DNA of 64,000 nt from NCBI GenBank assembly GCA_049325315.1, contig JBMONB010000098.1, positions 19,977-83,976 of the forward strand. Direction: 5' to 3'. Source of the stretch: JAWLHU01 sp049325315. GTDB taxonomy: Bacteria > Bacillota > Sulfobacillia > Symbiobacteriales > Symbiobacteriaceae. Made by a program: the position numbers and the translations under genes. Positions within the stretch are counted from its first letter, which is position 1; every line of letters starts with the position of its first letter. Below the pieces are notes generated by a model. The model was not told the origin of the DNA and made no database searches. It worked only from the letters and a program-made list of their open reading frames with translations. Positions 8,498 to 17,065 of the stretch are shown here, in pieces.

Positions 8498-8524
8498 ACA
8501 GCCCCCGCCTGAGGCAGGGGCTGT
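8498..8524. terminator. Bidirectional terminator after rsmB
   Basis: The outer stem ACAGCCCC (8498-8505) pairs with GGGGCTGT (8517-8524), and the loop holds a further GCC/GGC pairing. It is followed by TTCTTA on the + strand. It sits between convergent rsmB and the M14 peptidase gene. Confidence 0.8.
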
Positions 8525-8539
8525 TTCTTATGGGGCTGG

Positions 8540-9760
8540 TCAGACGGCGAGCCCCGCCAGCATGATCCCGATGTTCTCGCCCCAGATCTCCCAGAACTGG
8601 CCGAAGGGCAGCGGGTTGACCCCCTTGCCGACCTCCACGGTGAAGCCTGGGCGCCGCCACTCCTGCTCGAACCAGTCCTTGTAGCCCGCTGAGCTGCCCG
8701 CATAGCGGATCGGCGTGTAGCCGCTGGCCTCAGCGAAGATCTGCACGATGCGCTCGGTCTCCGGCGGCTCATACCCCTCGAATCCCCAGAAGATCACCTC
8801 GCCCTGGGAATGGAAGGCGGCCACCAGCCGGAAGTTGCGGTTGCGGGTAAAGGTGGCCATCGCCTGCGACTCCGGTTCCGAGAGGGGAGAGGGGCCGGCG
8901 TAGTCCCGGGGCGCGGGCCCGGGCGGCCCCCTCCGGGCCTCCTGCTCCCAGTTGGCCGGGAACTGGTTGTTCAGGTCGACCCCCCGGATATTGGCCGCCC
9001 AGACGCTGAGCGGCCGGCCGGCGAGGGCGCGCATCACCAGGTCGTAGTAGGGGTGGTCGGGCCGGATTCCGTTCTGCACGATCTCCACCCCGTCGGGGTT
9101 GACCATGGGCACCACCCAGAGCGAGGTCTCCCGGAAGAGGCGGGGGATGTCGAACTGCCCGATCCGCTCGCCGCGGGTGTAGGCCCGCAGATAGACCTCG
9201 ATGAACTTCATCAGCAGCGGTGTGGTGATCCACTCATGGGCGTGGAACGACCCGTTGTAGTGGACCTCCCGGGCACCGGCGCCGATGCGCACCGCCGGAA
9301 TCGACCGGCCCATCACCGACTCGCCGATGGTGGTGACCTGAATGAATGGATACCGCTCCCGCAGCCGGGTCAGGTCGGTCATCATCTCATCGTAGCCGTA
9401 GTTCTCCCGGGGGATGACAATCTCGCCCGCCGGGGCGGGCGTGGGGGTGGGGGCGGGCGGCGCGGCGGATGGGATCACCAGCCGCTGCCCCACCCGGAGC
9501 CGCAGCGGGTCGACGCCGGGGTTGGCCCGCTGCAGGGCGGCGACGGAGAGGCCGAACCGGCGGGCGATGGCCCAGAGGGTATCGCCGGGCTGGACCACGT
9601 ACTGCTGACCGGGCTGGACCGGGATGCGCAGGCGCAGGCCCGGCTGGATCGAGGCCGGGTCCCGGATCTGTGGGTTGGCGGCCAGCAGCTCCTGCACGGT
9701 GATACCGAACCGCCTTGCAATGGCCCACAGGGAGTCGCCCGGCCGGACGACGTATGTCAT
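8540..9760 (-). CDS. LysM-M14 peptidase (gamma-D-glutamyl-meso-diaminopimelate peptidase type)
   Basis: This 406-aa protein has two LysM peptidoglycan-binding repeats (about residues 1-48 and 53-98), each starting YVVxPGDxLWAIARRFG. A Pro-rich linker (APTPTPAPAG) leads to a zinc carboxypeptidase M14 domain. Zinc ligands HxxE are in FHAHEW near residue 174, the third His is in AAFHSQGEVIFWGF, and the catalytic Glu is in FTVEVGKG. The family resembles endopeptidases that cut stem peptides of the cell wall, often in sporulating bacilli. No signal peptide is visible ahead of the first LysM, as in related spore or mother-cell enzymes. GGAGGGGG precedes the ATG. It is transcribed alone, toward rsmB. 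Confidence 0.88.
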   Translation of the reverse strand: MTYVVRPGDSLWAIARRFGITVQELLAANPQIRDPASIQPGLRLRIPVQPGQQYVVQPGDTLWAIARRFGLSVAALQRANPGVDPLRLRVGQRLVIPSAAPPAPTPTPAPAGEIVIPRENYGYDEMMTDLTRLRERYPFIQVTTIGESVMGRSIPAVRIGAGAREVHYNGSFHAHEWITTPLLMKFIEVYLRAYTRGERIGQFDIPRLFRETSLWVVPMVNPDGVEIVQNGIRPDHPYYDLVMRALAGRPLSVWAANIRGVDLNNQFPANWEQEARRGPPGPAPRDYAGPSPLSEPESQAMATFTRNRNFRLVAAFHSQGEVIFWGFEGYEPPETERIVQIFAEASGYTPIRYAGSSAGYKDWFEQEWRRPGFTVEVGKGVNPLPFGQFWEIWGENIGIMLAGLAV

Positions 9761-9909
9761 GACTCCCCCTCCTTCAAAGTCAGCCCTAGAGTCTATGCAG
9801 CCCGGTTTGTAAAGGTTTCACCCCCGGTGGGCTGACAGATTGGAAGGATGCTTAAAGTGGAAGTCGAATATGTCAAGTCGTGAATGTCCGACAGAATGGA
9901 GGCGGCGAC

Positions 9910-10719
9910 GTGACAGCGGTTCTGCAAGACCTTTCGCCCGAGGCGCTGGCGAGGGCGATCTACCAGGGGCTCATCAGCCATGTGCGGGGAATCGCCCGGG
10001 TTCTGCCAGAGTGGCAGGTGGAGGAGGATGGCCCGGCAACCCTGATCTACCACCGGCACGCAGCCACCCCGCTGGATGGGGTGCTCCATGCCCGGCTGGC
10101 GCCCGCCACGGCAGAGAAGCAGATCGAGAGGCTGCTCGCCCGCTTCCGCCAGGAGGGGCGCTCGGTTCTCTGGTTCACCGGGAGCCCCGATGACCTGCCG
10201 GACCTGGAAGAGCGGCTGCTCGCCCGCGGCTTTCACCCCGAGGAACCGCTCCCCAGCATGGCCGCCGACCTGGAGGCGATGGACCTGGAGGAGCCGCTGC
10301 CGGCGGGGTTGACCATCGAGCCCGTGCGCACGGCGGAGGCCCACCGGCACCTGATGCAGATTCAGGTGCAGACCCTCGGGGAGGGCTTTGGCCCCCGTGC
10401 AGCGCTGAAGGGCGCCTTCGGCCTAGCGCCCGAGGCGCCTGTTCAGCACTACCTGGGCTTTCTCGAGGGCCGGCCTGTGGCCTCTGCCACCGCCGTCTAC
10501 GAGGCCGGTGTGGTCACCCTGTATGGCATCGGCACCCTGTCCGAGGCCCGGGGCCGGGGGGTAGGTCGCGCCATGACGCTGCGCCCCTGCCGCGACGCCA
10601 GCCGGGCCGGGTACCGGGCAGCGGCCCTCTTCGCCACCTCATCTGGCCTGCCAGTTTACCAGAAGCTCGGCTTTGCCACCTACGGCCGCTTCCGTATGTT
10701 CTTCCGACCCAGCGCCTAG
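9910..10719 (+). CDS. GNAT-family acetyltransferase
   Basis: This 269-aa protein has a C-terminal GNAT fold (about residues 140-269) with the acetyl-CoA pyrophosphate loop ARGRGVGRAMT, then FATSSGLPVYQKLGF, a typical strand-helix end. The N-terminal half looks like a diverged GNAT-like domain. The acceptor is unknown. GTG at 9910 is chosen because GGAGGCG lies just upstream; an in-frame GTG at 9880 has no site. It is followed by a strong terminator and so is transcribed alone. An unusual RPCRDAS replaces the more common aliphatic stretch after the loop. Confidence 0.78.
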   Translation: MTAVLQDLSPEALARAIYQGLISHVRGIARVLPEWQVEEDGPATLIYHRHAATPLDGVLHARLAPATAEKQIERLLARFRQEGRSVLWFTGSPDDLPDLEERLLARGFHPEEPLPSMAADLEAMDLEEPLPAGLTIEPVRTAEAHRHLMQIQVQTLGEGFGPRAALKGAFGLAPEAPVQHYLGFLEGRPVASATAVYEAGVVTLYGIGTLSEARGRGVGRAMTLRPCRDASRAGYRAAALFATSSGLPVYQKLGFATYGRFRMFFRPSA

Positions 10720-10758
10720 CTCCTACCGTGGGAAGGAGAGAGTTTTGACCGCAGACGA

Positions 10759-10788
10759 CAAGGCAGCACCTGCACGGGTGTTGCCTTG
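10759..10788 (+). terminator. Rho-independent terminator after the GNAT gene
   Basis: A 12-bp stem (10759-10770 with 10777-10788, one G-T pair) with a 6-base loop is followed by CGTTTCTGTTTG. The T-rich tail runs directly into the -35 box of the rlmN promoter. Confidence 0.85.
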
Positions 10789-10797
10789 CGTTTCTGT

Positions 10798-10826
10798 TTG
10801 CTCACCTGTTCGGTCTGCGGTAAACT
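10798..10826 (+). promoter_or_regulatory. Sigma-A type promoter for rlmN
   Basis: TTGCTC (10798-10803) and TAAACT (10821-10826) are separated by 17 bases, 65 bases upstream of the rlmN ATG. It probably drives the rlmN-stp-prkC-rsgA-rpe run. Confidence 0.65.
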
Positions 10827-10891
10827 GAGAGGTGGACTTTTGCCTCAGCGTGGGGGTACCGCGGGGCCGAGGGCAGCAAAGGAGGACCCAC

Positions 10892-12028
10892 ATGCAGGAA
10901 CAGACCGGCTACGTGCCGATGAAGATTGCCGACCCGGAGCTGCTCTTTGAGGCGGCAGGGCGGCGGCCCCTGGTGGGCATGACCCGCGACGAGATGATCG
11001 AACTGGCCAGGGAGCTGGGCGAGCCCGCTTTTCGCGCCAAACAGCTCTTCCAATGGGTCTATCAGAAGGGCGTCAAGTCGTACGATCAGATGACCAACCT
11101 GCCCGCCTCCTTCCGTCAGAAGCTGGCGGAGCAGACCCTGCTCCAGCTCATGGAAGATGAAGTGGAGCAGCACGCCCAGCCCACCGCCACCACCAAGTAC
11201 CTCTTCCGGCTGCACGACGGGCAGAAGGTGGAGTCGGTACTGATGCGGCACGGGTACGGCAACGCCGTCTGCGTCACCACCCAGGTGGGCTGCCGGATGG
11301 GCTGCACCTTCTGCGCCTCCACTTTTGGCGGCCTGGTCCGGAACTTAACCGCAGGAGAAATCGTCGATCAGATTGTAATGATGCAGGGAGACCTGCCTGA
11401 GGGCGAGCGGATCGGCAGCGTGGTACTGATGGGCTCCGGCGAGCCGCTGGAGAACTACGACCACGTGCTGAAGGCGGTCCGGCTGATGCACGACCCCGAC
11501 GGGCTGAACATCGGCTACCGGCATATCACCGTCTCCACCTCGGGCATCGTGCCGGCCATGCGGAAGCTGGCCGACGAGGGGCTGCCGATCACCCTGGCGC
11601 TCTCGCTGCACGCCCCCAACGACGAACTCCGGCAGCAGTTGATGCCGGTGGCCCGCATCTGGCCGGTCGAAGAGGTGCTCGATGCGGCCCGCGCCTATGG
11701 GGAGAAGACCGGGCGGCGGGTGACCTACGAGTACATTCTGATCGATGGGGTGAACGACAACCCGGAGGAGGCCGTCCAATTGGGCAGGCTCCTGAAGGGA
11801 TCGCTGGCCCATGTCAACCTGATTCCCATGAACCCTGTGGCCGAGCGGCCCCAGTACCAGCGCCCCGGCCTCGACCGGATCCACCGGTTCAAGGAGATTC
11901 TCGAGTCCAGCGGCATTACGACCACCGTGCGGCGGGAGATGGGCGGCGATATCGACGCGGCCTGCGGCCAGCTGCGCAATCGGGTTCAGCGGCAGCGTGG
12001 CGGCAGGCGTGGCGAGGCGACGCAATGA
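10892..12028 (+). CDS. rlmN: Dual-specificity 23S rRNA/tRNA adenine-C2 methyltransferase RlmN
   Basis: This 378-aa radical SAM enzyme methylates A2503 of 23S rRNA and A37 of some tRNAs. The iron-sulfur CX3CX2C motif is in CRMGCTFC near residues 133-140. MGSGEPLENYDHVLKA and LALSLHAPNDELR are hallmark segments, and a C-terminal Cys (DIDAACGQLRNR) forms the methyl-carrying site. AGGAGG lies 5 bases before ATG 10892. An upstream in-frame start would remove the site and is disfavoured. It lies directly before the stp-prkC-rsgA genes, as in Bacillus. Confidence 0.96.
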   Translation: MQEQTGYVPMKIADPELLFEAAGRRPLVGMTRDEMIELARELGEPAFRAKQLFQWVYQKGVKSYDQMTNLPASFRQKLAEQTLLQLMEDEVEQHAQPTATTKYLFRLHDGQKVESVLMRHGYGNAVCVTTQVGCRMGCTFCASTFGGLVRNLTAGEIVDQIVMMQGDLPEGERIGSVVLMGSGEPLENYDHVLKAVRLMHDPDGLNIGYRHITVSTSGIVPAMRKLADEGLPITLALSLHAPNDELRQQLMPVARIWPVEEVLDAARAYGEKTGRRVTYEYILIDGVNDNPEEAVQLGRLLKGSLAHVNLIPMNPVAERPQYQRPGLDRIHRFKEILESSGITTTVRREMGGDIDAACGQLRNRVQRQRGGRRGEATQ

Positions 12029-12043
12029 GGAGATGACACCACC

Positions 12044-12790
12044 GTGAGGCTGATCTTTGGCGAGCGGACGGACCCGGGGCTTGTAAGACCGAACAACCAG
12101 GATGCCTGCGCCCACAAGATGCTCAACCTCCCCGGCGGGGGCGCCCTGCTGGTGGTGGCCGACGGCATGGGCGGCTACGACGGGGGCGAGATCGCCTCCC
12201 GCCTGGCGGTGGAGACGCTTCAGGCCCATGTCCTGGGTGGCGTCGCCGCCTGGGCGGAGCGGGGCGCCCTTGCCGAAGGCCTGCGGGATGGGATTCAGGA
12301 GGCGAACCGGGCGATCATCGCTGCACAGATGCAGCAGCCCGCCCTCGCCAACATGGGCACCACCCTGACGGCGGTGATCGTACAGGGCTCGCAGCTTCAG
12401 GTGGGCCACGTGGGCGATTCCAAGGCGCTCCTGATCGGCCCCGACAGGGCGCTGCAGGTCACTTCGGACCATAACGTCCCGGGCGAACTGCTCCAGAGCG
12501 GTCATCTCACGGCGGAGCAGGCGGCGATTCACCCACAGCGGCACGTGCTGACCCGGGCGCTGGGCGTCCGGGAGGAGCTGCCGGTGGAGCTGCTCAGCCT
12601 GACCTGGCAGCAGGGCGAGACGCTCCTGCTCTGCACCGACGGCCTCTCCAACCTGGTCAGCCTGACCGAGATTCAGTCCCTGTCCCAACGGTGTCTCCCT
12701 GAGGAACTGGTCGACCAACTGATCGACCTGGCCAACAACCGGGGCGGCCACGACAATATTACGGTGCTAGCCGCCCGGTGGGAGGGGTAA
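12044..12790 (+). CDS. stp: PP2C-family serine/threonine phosphatase
   Basis: This 248-aa protein phosphatase reverses the kinase encoded next (PrpC/Stp type). The metal-binding Asp residues are visible in VADGMGGYDGG, GHVGDSKALL, CTDGLSNLV and GGHDNITVL. The start is GTG at 12044 with GAGGAGATG upstream. It ends 6 bases before prkC, so the two are co-expressed. It is a soluble cytoplasmic enzyme. The gene pair controls growth, cell-wall synthesis and germination responses in Firmicutes. Confidence 0.94.
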   Translation: MRLIFGERTDPGLVRPNNQDACAHKMLNLPGGGALLVVADGMGGYDGGEIASRLAVETLQAHVLGGVAAWAERGALAEGLRDGIQEANRAIIAAQMQQPALANMGTTLTAVIVQGSQLQVGHVGDSKALLIGPDRALQVTSDHNVPGELLQSGHLTAEQAAIHPQRHVLTRALGVREELPVELLSLTWQQGETLLLCTDGLSNLVSLTEIQSLSQRCLPEELVDQLIDLANNRGGHDNITVLAARWEG

Positions 12791-12796
12791 CGCTCG

Positions 12797-14665
12797 ATGA
12801 TCGGCAAGATACTCGGCAATCGTTATCGCATGGAGGAGCGCATTGGCGGCGGGGGCATGGCCCTGGTCTACCGCGCCTATGACCTGCAGTTGGGCCGCGA
12901 GGTGGCGGTCAAGGTCCTCCGGGGCCAGTTCGGCTCCGACGAGGAGTTCGTCCGGCGCTTCCGCCGGGAGGCGCAGAACGCCGCCAGCCTCTCGCATCCG
13001 AACGTGGTGCAGATCTACGATGTGGGCGAGGAACACGACGTTTACTATATCGTCATGGAACTGGTGCAGGGCAAGACGCTCAAGGCGCTGATTCAGGAGC
13101 AGGGCCCGCTGCCGGTGGTGGAGGCCACCCGCATCGCCATTGAGATCCTGGAGGCGCTGGCCCACGCCCATGCTGAGCGCATCGTGCACCGTGACATCAA
13201 GCCCCACAATATCCTCATCGCCCGCGATGGGCGGGTCAAGGTGACCGACTTCGGCATTGCCCGGGCGACTACCACCGACACCGTCACCCACACCGGATCG
13301 ATCATGGGCTCTGCCCACTACTTCAGCCCCGAGCAGGCCAATGGCCAGCCCACCGGCGAGAAGTCGGATATCTACTCGCTGGGTGTCGTCCTCTACGAGA
13401 TGGTGACCGGCACCGTTCCCTTCCAGGGGGACAGCCCGATCACCGTGGCGCTCAAGCACCTGCGGGACCGGGTGGTCCCGCCCTCGGAACTGAACTCCGA
13501 GGTGCCCGTGGAGCTTGACGAGATCATTCTGGAGGCGATGGAGAAGGAGGCGGAGGACCGCTACGAGTCCGCCGTCGCCATGCGCTCCGCCCTGAAGCGG
13601 TTCCTCGACCTGCACCTGGCCGGCAAGACCCATATGAACGCCGGCGACTTCCCGACCATGGACCTGCGGGCGGCCCGTACCCGCAAGATCAAGACCCGGG
13701 CGGAGCGGGAGGCGGAGGCTGAGGCCCGGCGGGAGCGGCGCAAGACCTGGATCTGGGTGATCGTCACCGCCCTGATCGTCATGGGCGGCATCGGCACCGC
13801 CGCCTGGGGCGTCATGAACTTCCTGGAGGTGCCCGAGGTCCAGGTGCCGCCGATCGAGAAGAAGCACATCAGCCAGGCCTACCAGGACCTGGCGGCGGCC
13901 AAGCTGAATGTCAAGCCGGTGGGCGAGCGGCACAGCGACCTGGAGCTGAACTACGTCATCTCCGCCGACCCGGCGCCTGGCACCTGGGTCAAGCAGGGCG
14001 CCACCATCTCGGTGATCGTCTCCAAGGGCCCGGCGCTGGAGGAGCTGCCCGACGTGCGGGGCAAGCAGGTGCATGAGGCCCGCCTGATCCTGGAGAACGC
14101 CCGCTTCGTGGTGGGCAAGACGGAGCCCCGCACGGCGCCGGAGCCGGAGGGCCAGGTGATCGACATGACCCCGGCGGCCAAGACGCCGGTCAAGGTGGGC
14201 TCCACGGTTGACCTGGTGGTCTCCACCGGGCCGCTGAAGGTGCCGGTGATCGTCGGCAAGACGCAGGAGGAGGCGACGCGGCTGCTGGCCCAGGCCGGCC
14301 TGGGCGTCGGCAACGTGGAGCGGCGGCCCGACCGGATGCCGAAGGATACCGTGCTCTCGTCGAGCCCGACGCAGGGCACCCCTGTGGCCAGGGGCCAGAA
14401 GGTCGACCTGGTGGTCTCCCTCGGGAGCGACCTGCCCGGCACCGAATTCACCAAGGAGCTGAAGGTGCCTGGCGAGCCCAACCAGACGGTGAAGTTCCAG
14501 GTGATCCTGCTCGATGTGATCGGCGGCGCTGCCAGCGATCGGCTCCTGGAGGACCGGGAACTGCCCGGCGGCCAGACGGTCAAGATCACCGACAAGTTCT
14601 ACGGGGAGGCCATTCTGATCGTCAAGGTGAACGGCGTCGAGCGGGGACGCTTCCCGCTGCCGTAG
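12797..14665 (+). CDS. prkC: PASTA-domain membrane Ser/Thr kinase
   Basis: This 622-aa kinase senses muropeptides or lipid II outside the cell and phosphorylates cytoplasmic targets. The kinase domain covers about residues 1-275: Gly-rich GGGGMA, AVKVL lysine, HRDIKPHN catalytic loop, DFGIA. A basic juxtamembrane region rich in Arg/Glu precedes one membrane segment near residues 317-338. Three PASTA repeats follow (about 343-545), each ending with a VSxGP-like strand. The last 75 aa form an additional beta-rich domain beyond the PASTA repeats. The length is near the family norm. rsgA follows after 30 bases. Confidence 0.95.
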   Translation: MIGKILGNRYRMEERIGGGGMALVYRAYDLQLGREVAVKVLRGQFGSDEEFVRRFRREAQNAASLSHPNVVQIYDVGEEHDVYYIVMELVQGKTLKALIQEQGPLPVVEATRIAIEILEALAHAHAERIVHRDIKPHNILIARDGRVKVTDFGIARATTTDTVTHTGSIMGSAHYFSPEQANGQPTGEKSDIYSLGVVLYEMVTGTVPFQGDSPITVALKHLRDRVVPPSELNSEVPVELDEIILEAMEKEAEDRYESAVAMRSALKRFLDLHLAGKTHMNAGDFPTMDLRAARTRKIKTRAEREAEAEARRERRKTWIWVIVTALIVMGGIGTAAWGVMNFLEVPEVQVPPIEKKHISQAYQDLAAAKLNVKPVGERHSDLELNYVISADPAPGTWVKQGATISVIVSKGPALEELPDVRGKQVHEARLILENARFVVGKTEPRTAPEPEGQVIDMTPAAKTPVKVGSTVDLVVSTGPLKVPVIVGKTQEEATRLLAQAGLGVGNVERRPDRMPKDTVLSSSPTQGTPVARGQKVDLVVSLGSDLPGTEFTKELKVPGEPNQTVKFQVILLDVIGGAASDRLLEDRELPGGQTVKITDKFYGEAILIVKVNGVERGRFPLP

Positions 14666-14695
14666 TTTCGGATAGATCTTTGAAGGAGGAGCCAT

Positions 14696-15571
14696 GTGCC
14701 GGTAGGTCAGGTGATTCGGTCCCACTCCAACATCCACTACGTGCTGGTGGATGGCCAGGAGATCGAGTGCCGCCCCCGCGGCAAGTTTCGGTTGGACAAG
14801 CTCCAGGTCCTGACAGGCGACCTGGTGGAGATCCATATGGAGGGCGACGAGGGTAGGATCGACAAGCTCCTGCCCCGTCGCAACGCCCTGGAGCGCCCGT
14901 CTGTGGCCAATGTGGATCAGGCGGTGCTGATCTTTACGCTCAAGGAGCCAGAGGCAGACTACCCCTTCCTGGACCGGGTGCTGGTGCACATTGAGCAGGT
15001 GGGGGTGGAGGTGCTGATCCTCCTGAACAAGGTGGATCTGCTCGACCAGGAGGCGGTGGACCGCTTCCTGCGCACCTACCGGGAGCAGGTGGGCTACCCC
15101 GCCCTGGCCATCTCGGCCCGGGAGGGGCTGGGGGTCGATGCGATCAGGCCCTACCTGGCCGGCAAGACCTCGGTGCTGGCCGGCCACTCGGGCGTGGGCA
15201 AATCCCGGCTGATTCGGACACTGGAACCCGGCCGGGAGGATATCAAGGTCGGCGCTCTCTCCGAGAAGCGCGGCCGGGGCAAGCACACCACCCGGCACGT
15301 GGAGCTGATCCCGCTGACTGGCGGGGGGCTGGTGGCCGATGCCCCGGGCTTTACCTACCTGGAGTTTCAGGAGATCGACAAGTGGACGCTCCGCGACTAC
15401 TTCCCCGAGTTCCGCCAGCGCCTTGGGCAGTGCCGCTTCGACGACTGCCTGCACCGCAAGGAGCCGGACTGCGCCGTCCGGGCCGCGGTGGAGGCCGGGG
15501 AGATCGCAGCGAGCCGCTATGAGAATTACCTCACCTTCCTCGCCGAAGTGGAAGCCAGTAAAAGGTGGTAG
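14696..15571 (+). CDS. rsgA: Ribosome small-subunit GTPase RsgA (CpgA)
   Basis: This 291-aa circularly permuted GTPase assists 30S maturation. An OB-fold (about 1-75) precedes the permuted G domain: NKVDLL (G4) near residue 111, SAREG (G5), then GHSGVGKS (G1) near 162 and DAPGF (G3). A C-terminal zinc knuckle has C-x4-C-x-H-x5-C (CRFDDCLHRKEPDC). The start is GTG at 14696 with AAGGAGGAG upstream. The ATG two bases earlier is out of frame and hits a stop after three codons. The order prkC-rsgA-rpe is conserved with Bacillus. Confidence 0.95.
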   Translation: MPVGQVIRSHSNIHYVLVDGQEIECRPRGKFRLDKLQVLTGDLVEIHMEGDEGRIDKLLPRRNALERPSVANVDQAVLIFTLKEPEADYPFLDRVLVHIEQVGVEVLILLNKVDLLDQEAVDRFLRTYREQVGYPALAISAREGLGVDAIRPYLAGKTSVLAGHSGVGKSRLIRTLEPGREDIKVGALSEKRGRGKHTTRHVELIPLTGGGLVADAPGFTYLEFQEIDKWTLRDYFPEFRQRLGQCRFDDCLHRKEPDCAVRAAVEAGEIAASRYENYLTFLAEVEASKRW

Positions 15572-15578
15572 CATCGAC

Positions 15579-16244
15579 GTGTTTGACCCCTCTCGTCTGA
15601 AGATCGCCCCCTCGGTTCTCGCCTCTGACTTCGCTGACCTCTCCGGTGAACTGGCCCGCATTGAGGCAGCCGGCGCCGACTGGGTCCATCTCGATGTGAT
15701 GGATGGCCACTTCGTGCCGAACATCACCTTCGGGCCGCCCGTTATCGCCAAGATGCGCAAGCGCTCCAAGCTCTTCTTTGATGCCCACCTGATGATCAGC
15801 CATCCCGAGCGTTATGTTGCCGACTTCGCTGGGGCCGGGGCTGACCTGATTACTGTGCACGCCGAGGCCTGCACCCACCTGCACCGGGTGCTGGGCCAGA
15901 TCCGGGAGTCCGGGCTGAAGGCCGGCGTGGCGCTCAACCCCCACACCCCTGTGGCTGTGATCCAGCACGTGCTGGAGCTGGTGGATCTGGTGCTGATCAT
16001 GACCGTCAACCCGGGCTTTGGTGGGCAGAAGTTCATTCACGCCGCCCTCCCCAAGATGCGGGAGACCCGGGCGATGTTGGCCGCCGCCGGTCTGGCCGGC
16101 AAGGTGGAGATCCAGGTGGATGGCGGGGTCGACCCGACCACCGCCCCCCTCTGCAGCGAGGCCGGCGCCACCTGCCTCGTGGCGGGCACCGCCGTCTTCG
16201 GCCAGCCCGACTACGCCGCGGCGATCGCAGCGCTGCGGAAATAG
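15579..16244 (+). CDS. rpe: Ribulose-phosphate 3-epimerase
   Basis: This 221-aa TIM-barrel enzyme interconverts ribulose 5-phosphate and xylulose 5-phosphate. Family signatures are IAPSVLASDF, HLDVMDGHFVPNITFG with metal His and Asp, MTVNPGFGGQKF (phosphate loop) and the C-terminal VDGGVD plus VAGTAVFG. The start is GTG at 15579 with AAAGGTGG upstream. The open frame begins earlier, but that part overlaps rsgA and does not fit the family. It starts 7 bases after rsgA, so the two are one operon. Confidence 0.95.
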   Translation: MFDPSRLKIAPSVLASDFADLSGELARIEAAGADWVHLDVMDGHFVPNITFGPPVIAKMRKRSKLFFDAHLMISHPERYVADFAGAGADLITVHAEACTHLHRVLGQIRESGLKAGVALNPHTPVAVIQHVLELVDLVLIMTVNPGFGGQKFIHAALPKMRETRAMLAAAGLAGKVEIQVDGGVDPTTAPLCSEAGATCLVAGTAVFGQPDYAAAIAALRK

Positions 16245-16253
16245 GATGCTGGG

Positions 16254-16275
16254 CCGCCCCTTTAACCGGGGGCGG
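16254..16275 (+). terminator. Terminator after rpe
   Basis: CCGCCCC (16254-16260) pairs with GGGGCGG (16269-16275). It is followed by TTCTTGCTTGTTTTGTTCTTTTTT, a long T-rich run. It ends the rlmN-to-rpe transcript. Confidence 0.75.
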
Positions 16276-16297
16276 TTCTTGCTTGTTTTGTTCTTTT

Positions 16298-16480
16298 TTG
16301 CCACCGATTTCACGGATTAACACACGGATTATCACGGATTTGTAGGCCCCTGGGAGAAGATAATTATTATATATATGGGATCGGTCTTGTTTAACGATGG
16401 ATCTACAGCGGAGGGCTTACTCCACCCGACTCTTGAGCAGTTCCGTGTAAATCCGTGTAAAATCCGTGAAATCCGTGGCA
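16298..16480. repeat. Intergenic inverted repeat element, copy 1
   Basis: The left arm (16298-16341) reads TTGCCACCGATTTCACGGAT and continues as near-tandem CACGGATTA units of 9-11 bases. The right arm (16441-16480) carries the same units in inverse orientation and ends AAATCCGTGGCA. About 100 bases lie between, with an AT-rich centre (16360-16376, TAATTATTATATATA). A related element lies at 33317-33602. There is no coding potential and no target-site duplication that I can see. Confidence 0.7.
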
Positions 16481-16567
16481 TTGTCCGGAAAGCTCTTTTC
16501 CACCTAACAGGCAGGAAATTGGCCCCTCCATGGTGAAATACTTGAAGTATATCCCAGAAAAGCGGGG

Positions 16568-17011
16568 GTGTCCGGCTTGGGCGCCGATAAGCAGTACGTG
16601 GTGTTCCGCCTCGAGGGGCAGCTTTATGGTGCGGAGATTACCGTGGTTCGGGAGGTCAGCTACCTGACCCCCATCACCCGCCTTCCCAATACGCCTCCCT
16701 ACGTGGAGGGTGTGATCGACCTGCGCGGTGAGGTCATGCCGGTCATCGACATTCGCAAGCGGCTGGGACTGCCGTCCCGGGAGGCCGACAGTGAGACCCG
16801 GGTGATGATCCTCAGCGTGCGCGACATGACCTCGGCCCTGGTGGTCGATGGGGTGGAGCAGGTGCTGACCCTGAGCGATGAGCAGATCACCGCCCCCGAC
16901 CAGCGGGTGACGGTGGCCGGGCAGGACTACGTCGTTGGCGTGGCCCGGTCCGGGGAGCAGCTGGTGATCATTATGGACCTGGCCCGCATGCTCAACACGG
17001 CCGCTGTCTAA
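16568..17011 (+). CDS. cheW: CheW-like chemotaxis adaptor
   Basis: This 147-aa single CheW domain protein links chemoreceptors to the CheA kinase. It starts QYVVFRLEGQLYGAEI and carries the conserved RLPNTPPYVEGVIDLRGEVMP-type segment and VVDGVEQVL, VVGVARSGEQLVIIMDL. There is no receptor, CheA or flagellar gene nearby, so it is an orphan in this window. The start is GTG at 16568 with only a weak purine run upstream. It is followed by a terminator and is a single-gene unit. Confidence 0.9.
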   Translation: MSGLGADKQYVVFRLEGQLYGAEITVVREVSYLTPITRLPNTPPYVEGVIDLRGEVMPVIDIRKRLGLPSREADSETRVMILSVRDMTSALVVDGVEQVLTLSDEQITAPDQRVTVAGQDYVVGVARSGEQLVIIMDLARMLNTAAV

Positions 17012-17028
17012 GCCCATGCGCATAGAGC

Positions 17029-17058
17029 AGCCCGCCTCCCCATTCGGAGAGGCGGGCT
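17029..17058. terminator. Terminator between cheW and the ABC operon end
   Basis: The 10-bp stem AGCCCGCCTC (17029-17038) pairs with GAGGCGGGCT (17049-17058), followed by CTTTTGTT. It lies between convergent genes and can serve as a stop for both directions. Confidence 0.8.
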
Positions 17059-17065
17059 CTTTTGT

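Larger units (their letters stand above)
16245..16567. other. Gene-free stretch between rpe and cheW
   Basis: This stretch holds the rpe terminator and the inverted repeat element described separately. After the repeat, 16481-16567 contains no convincing promoter or reading frame. A weak AAAAGCGGGG lies just ahead of the cheW GTG. Confidence 0.7.

Noticed and set aside
9761..9909. Promoters between the M14 peptidase and GNAT genes
   Set aside because: Several partial -10/-35 matches exist, but none has proper spacing. CAGCCC...GGGCTG is an inverted repeat without a clear role.
12767..15769. Open frame of 1000 codons on the minus strand
   Set aside because: It lies opposite stp, prkC and rsgA. 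Its composition is that of a shadow frame in G+C-rich DNA (His/Gly/Arg/Leu-rich), and the + strand genes are certain.
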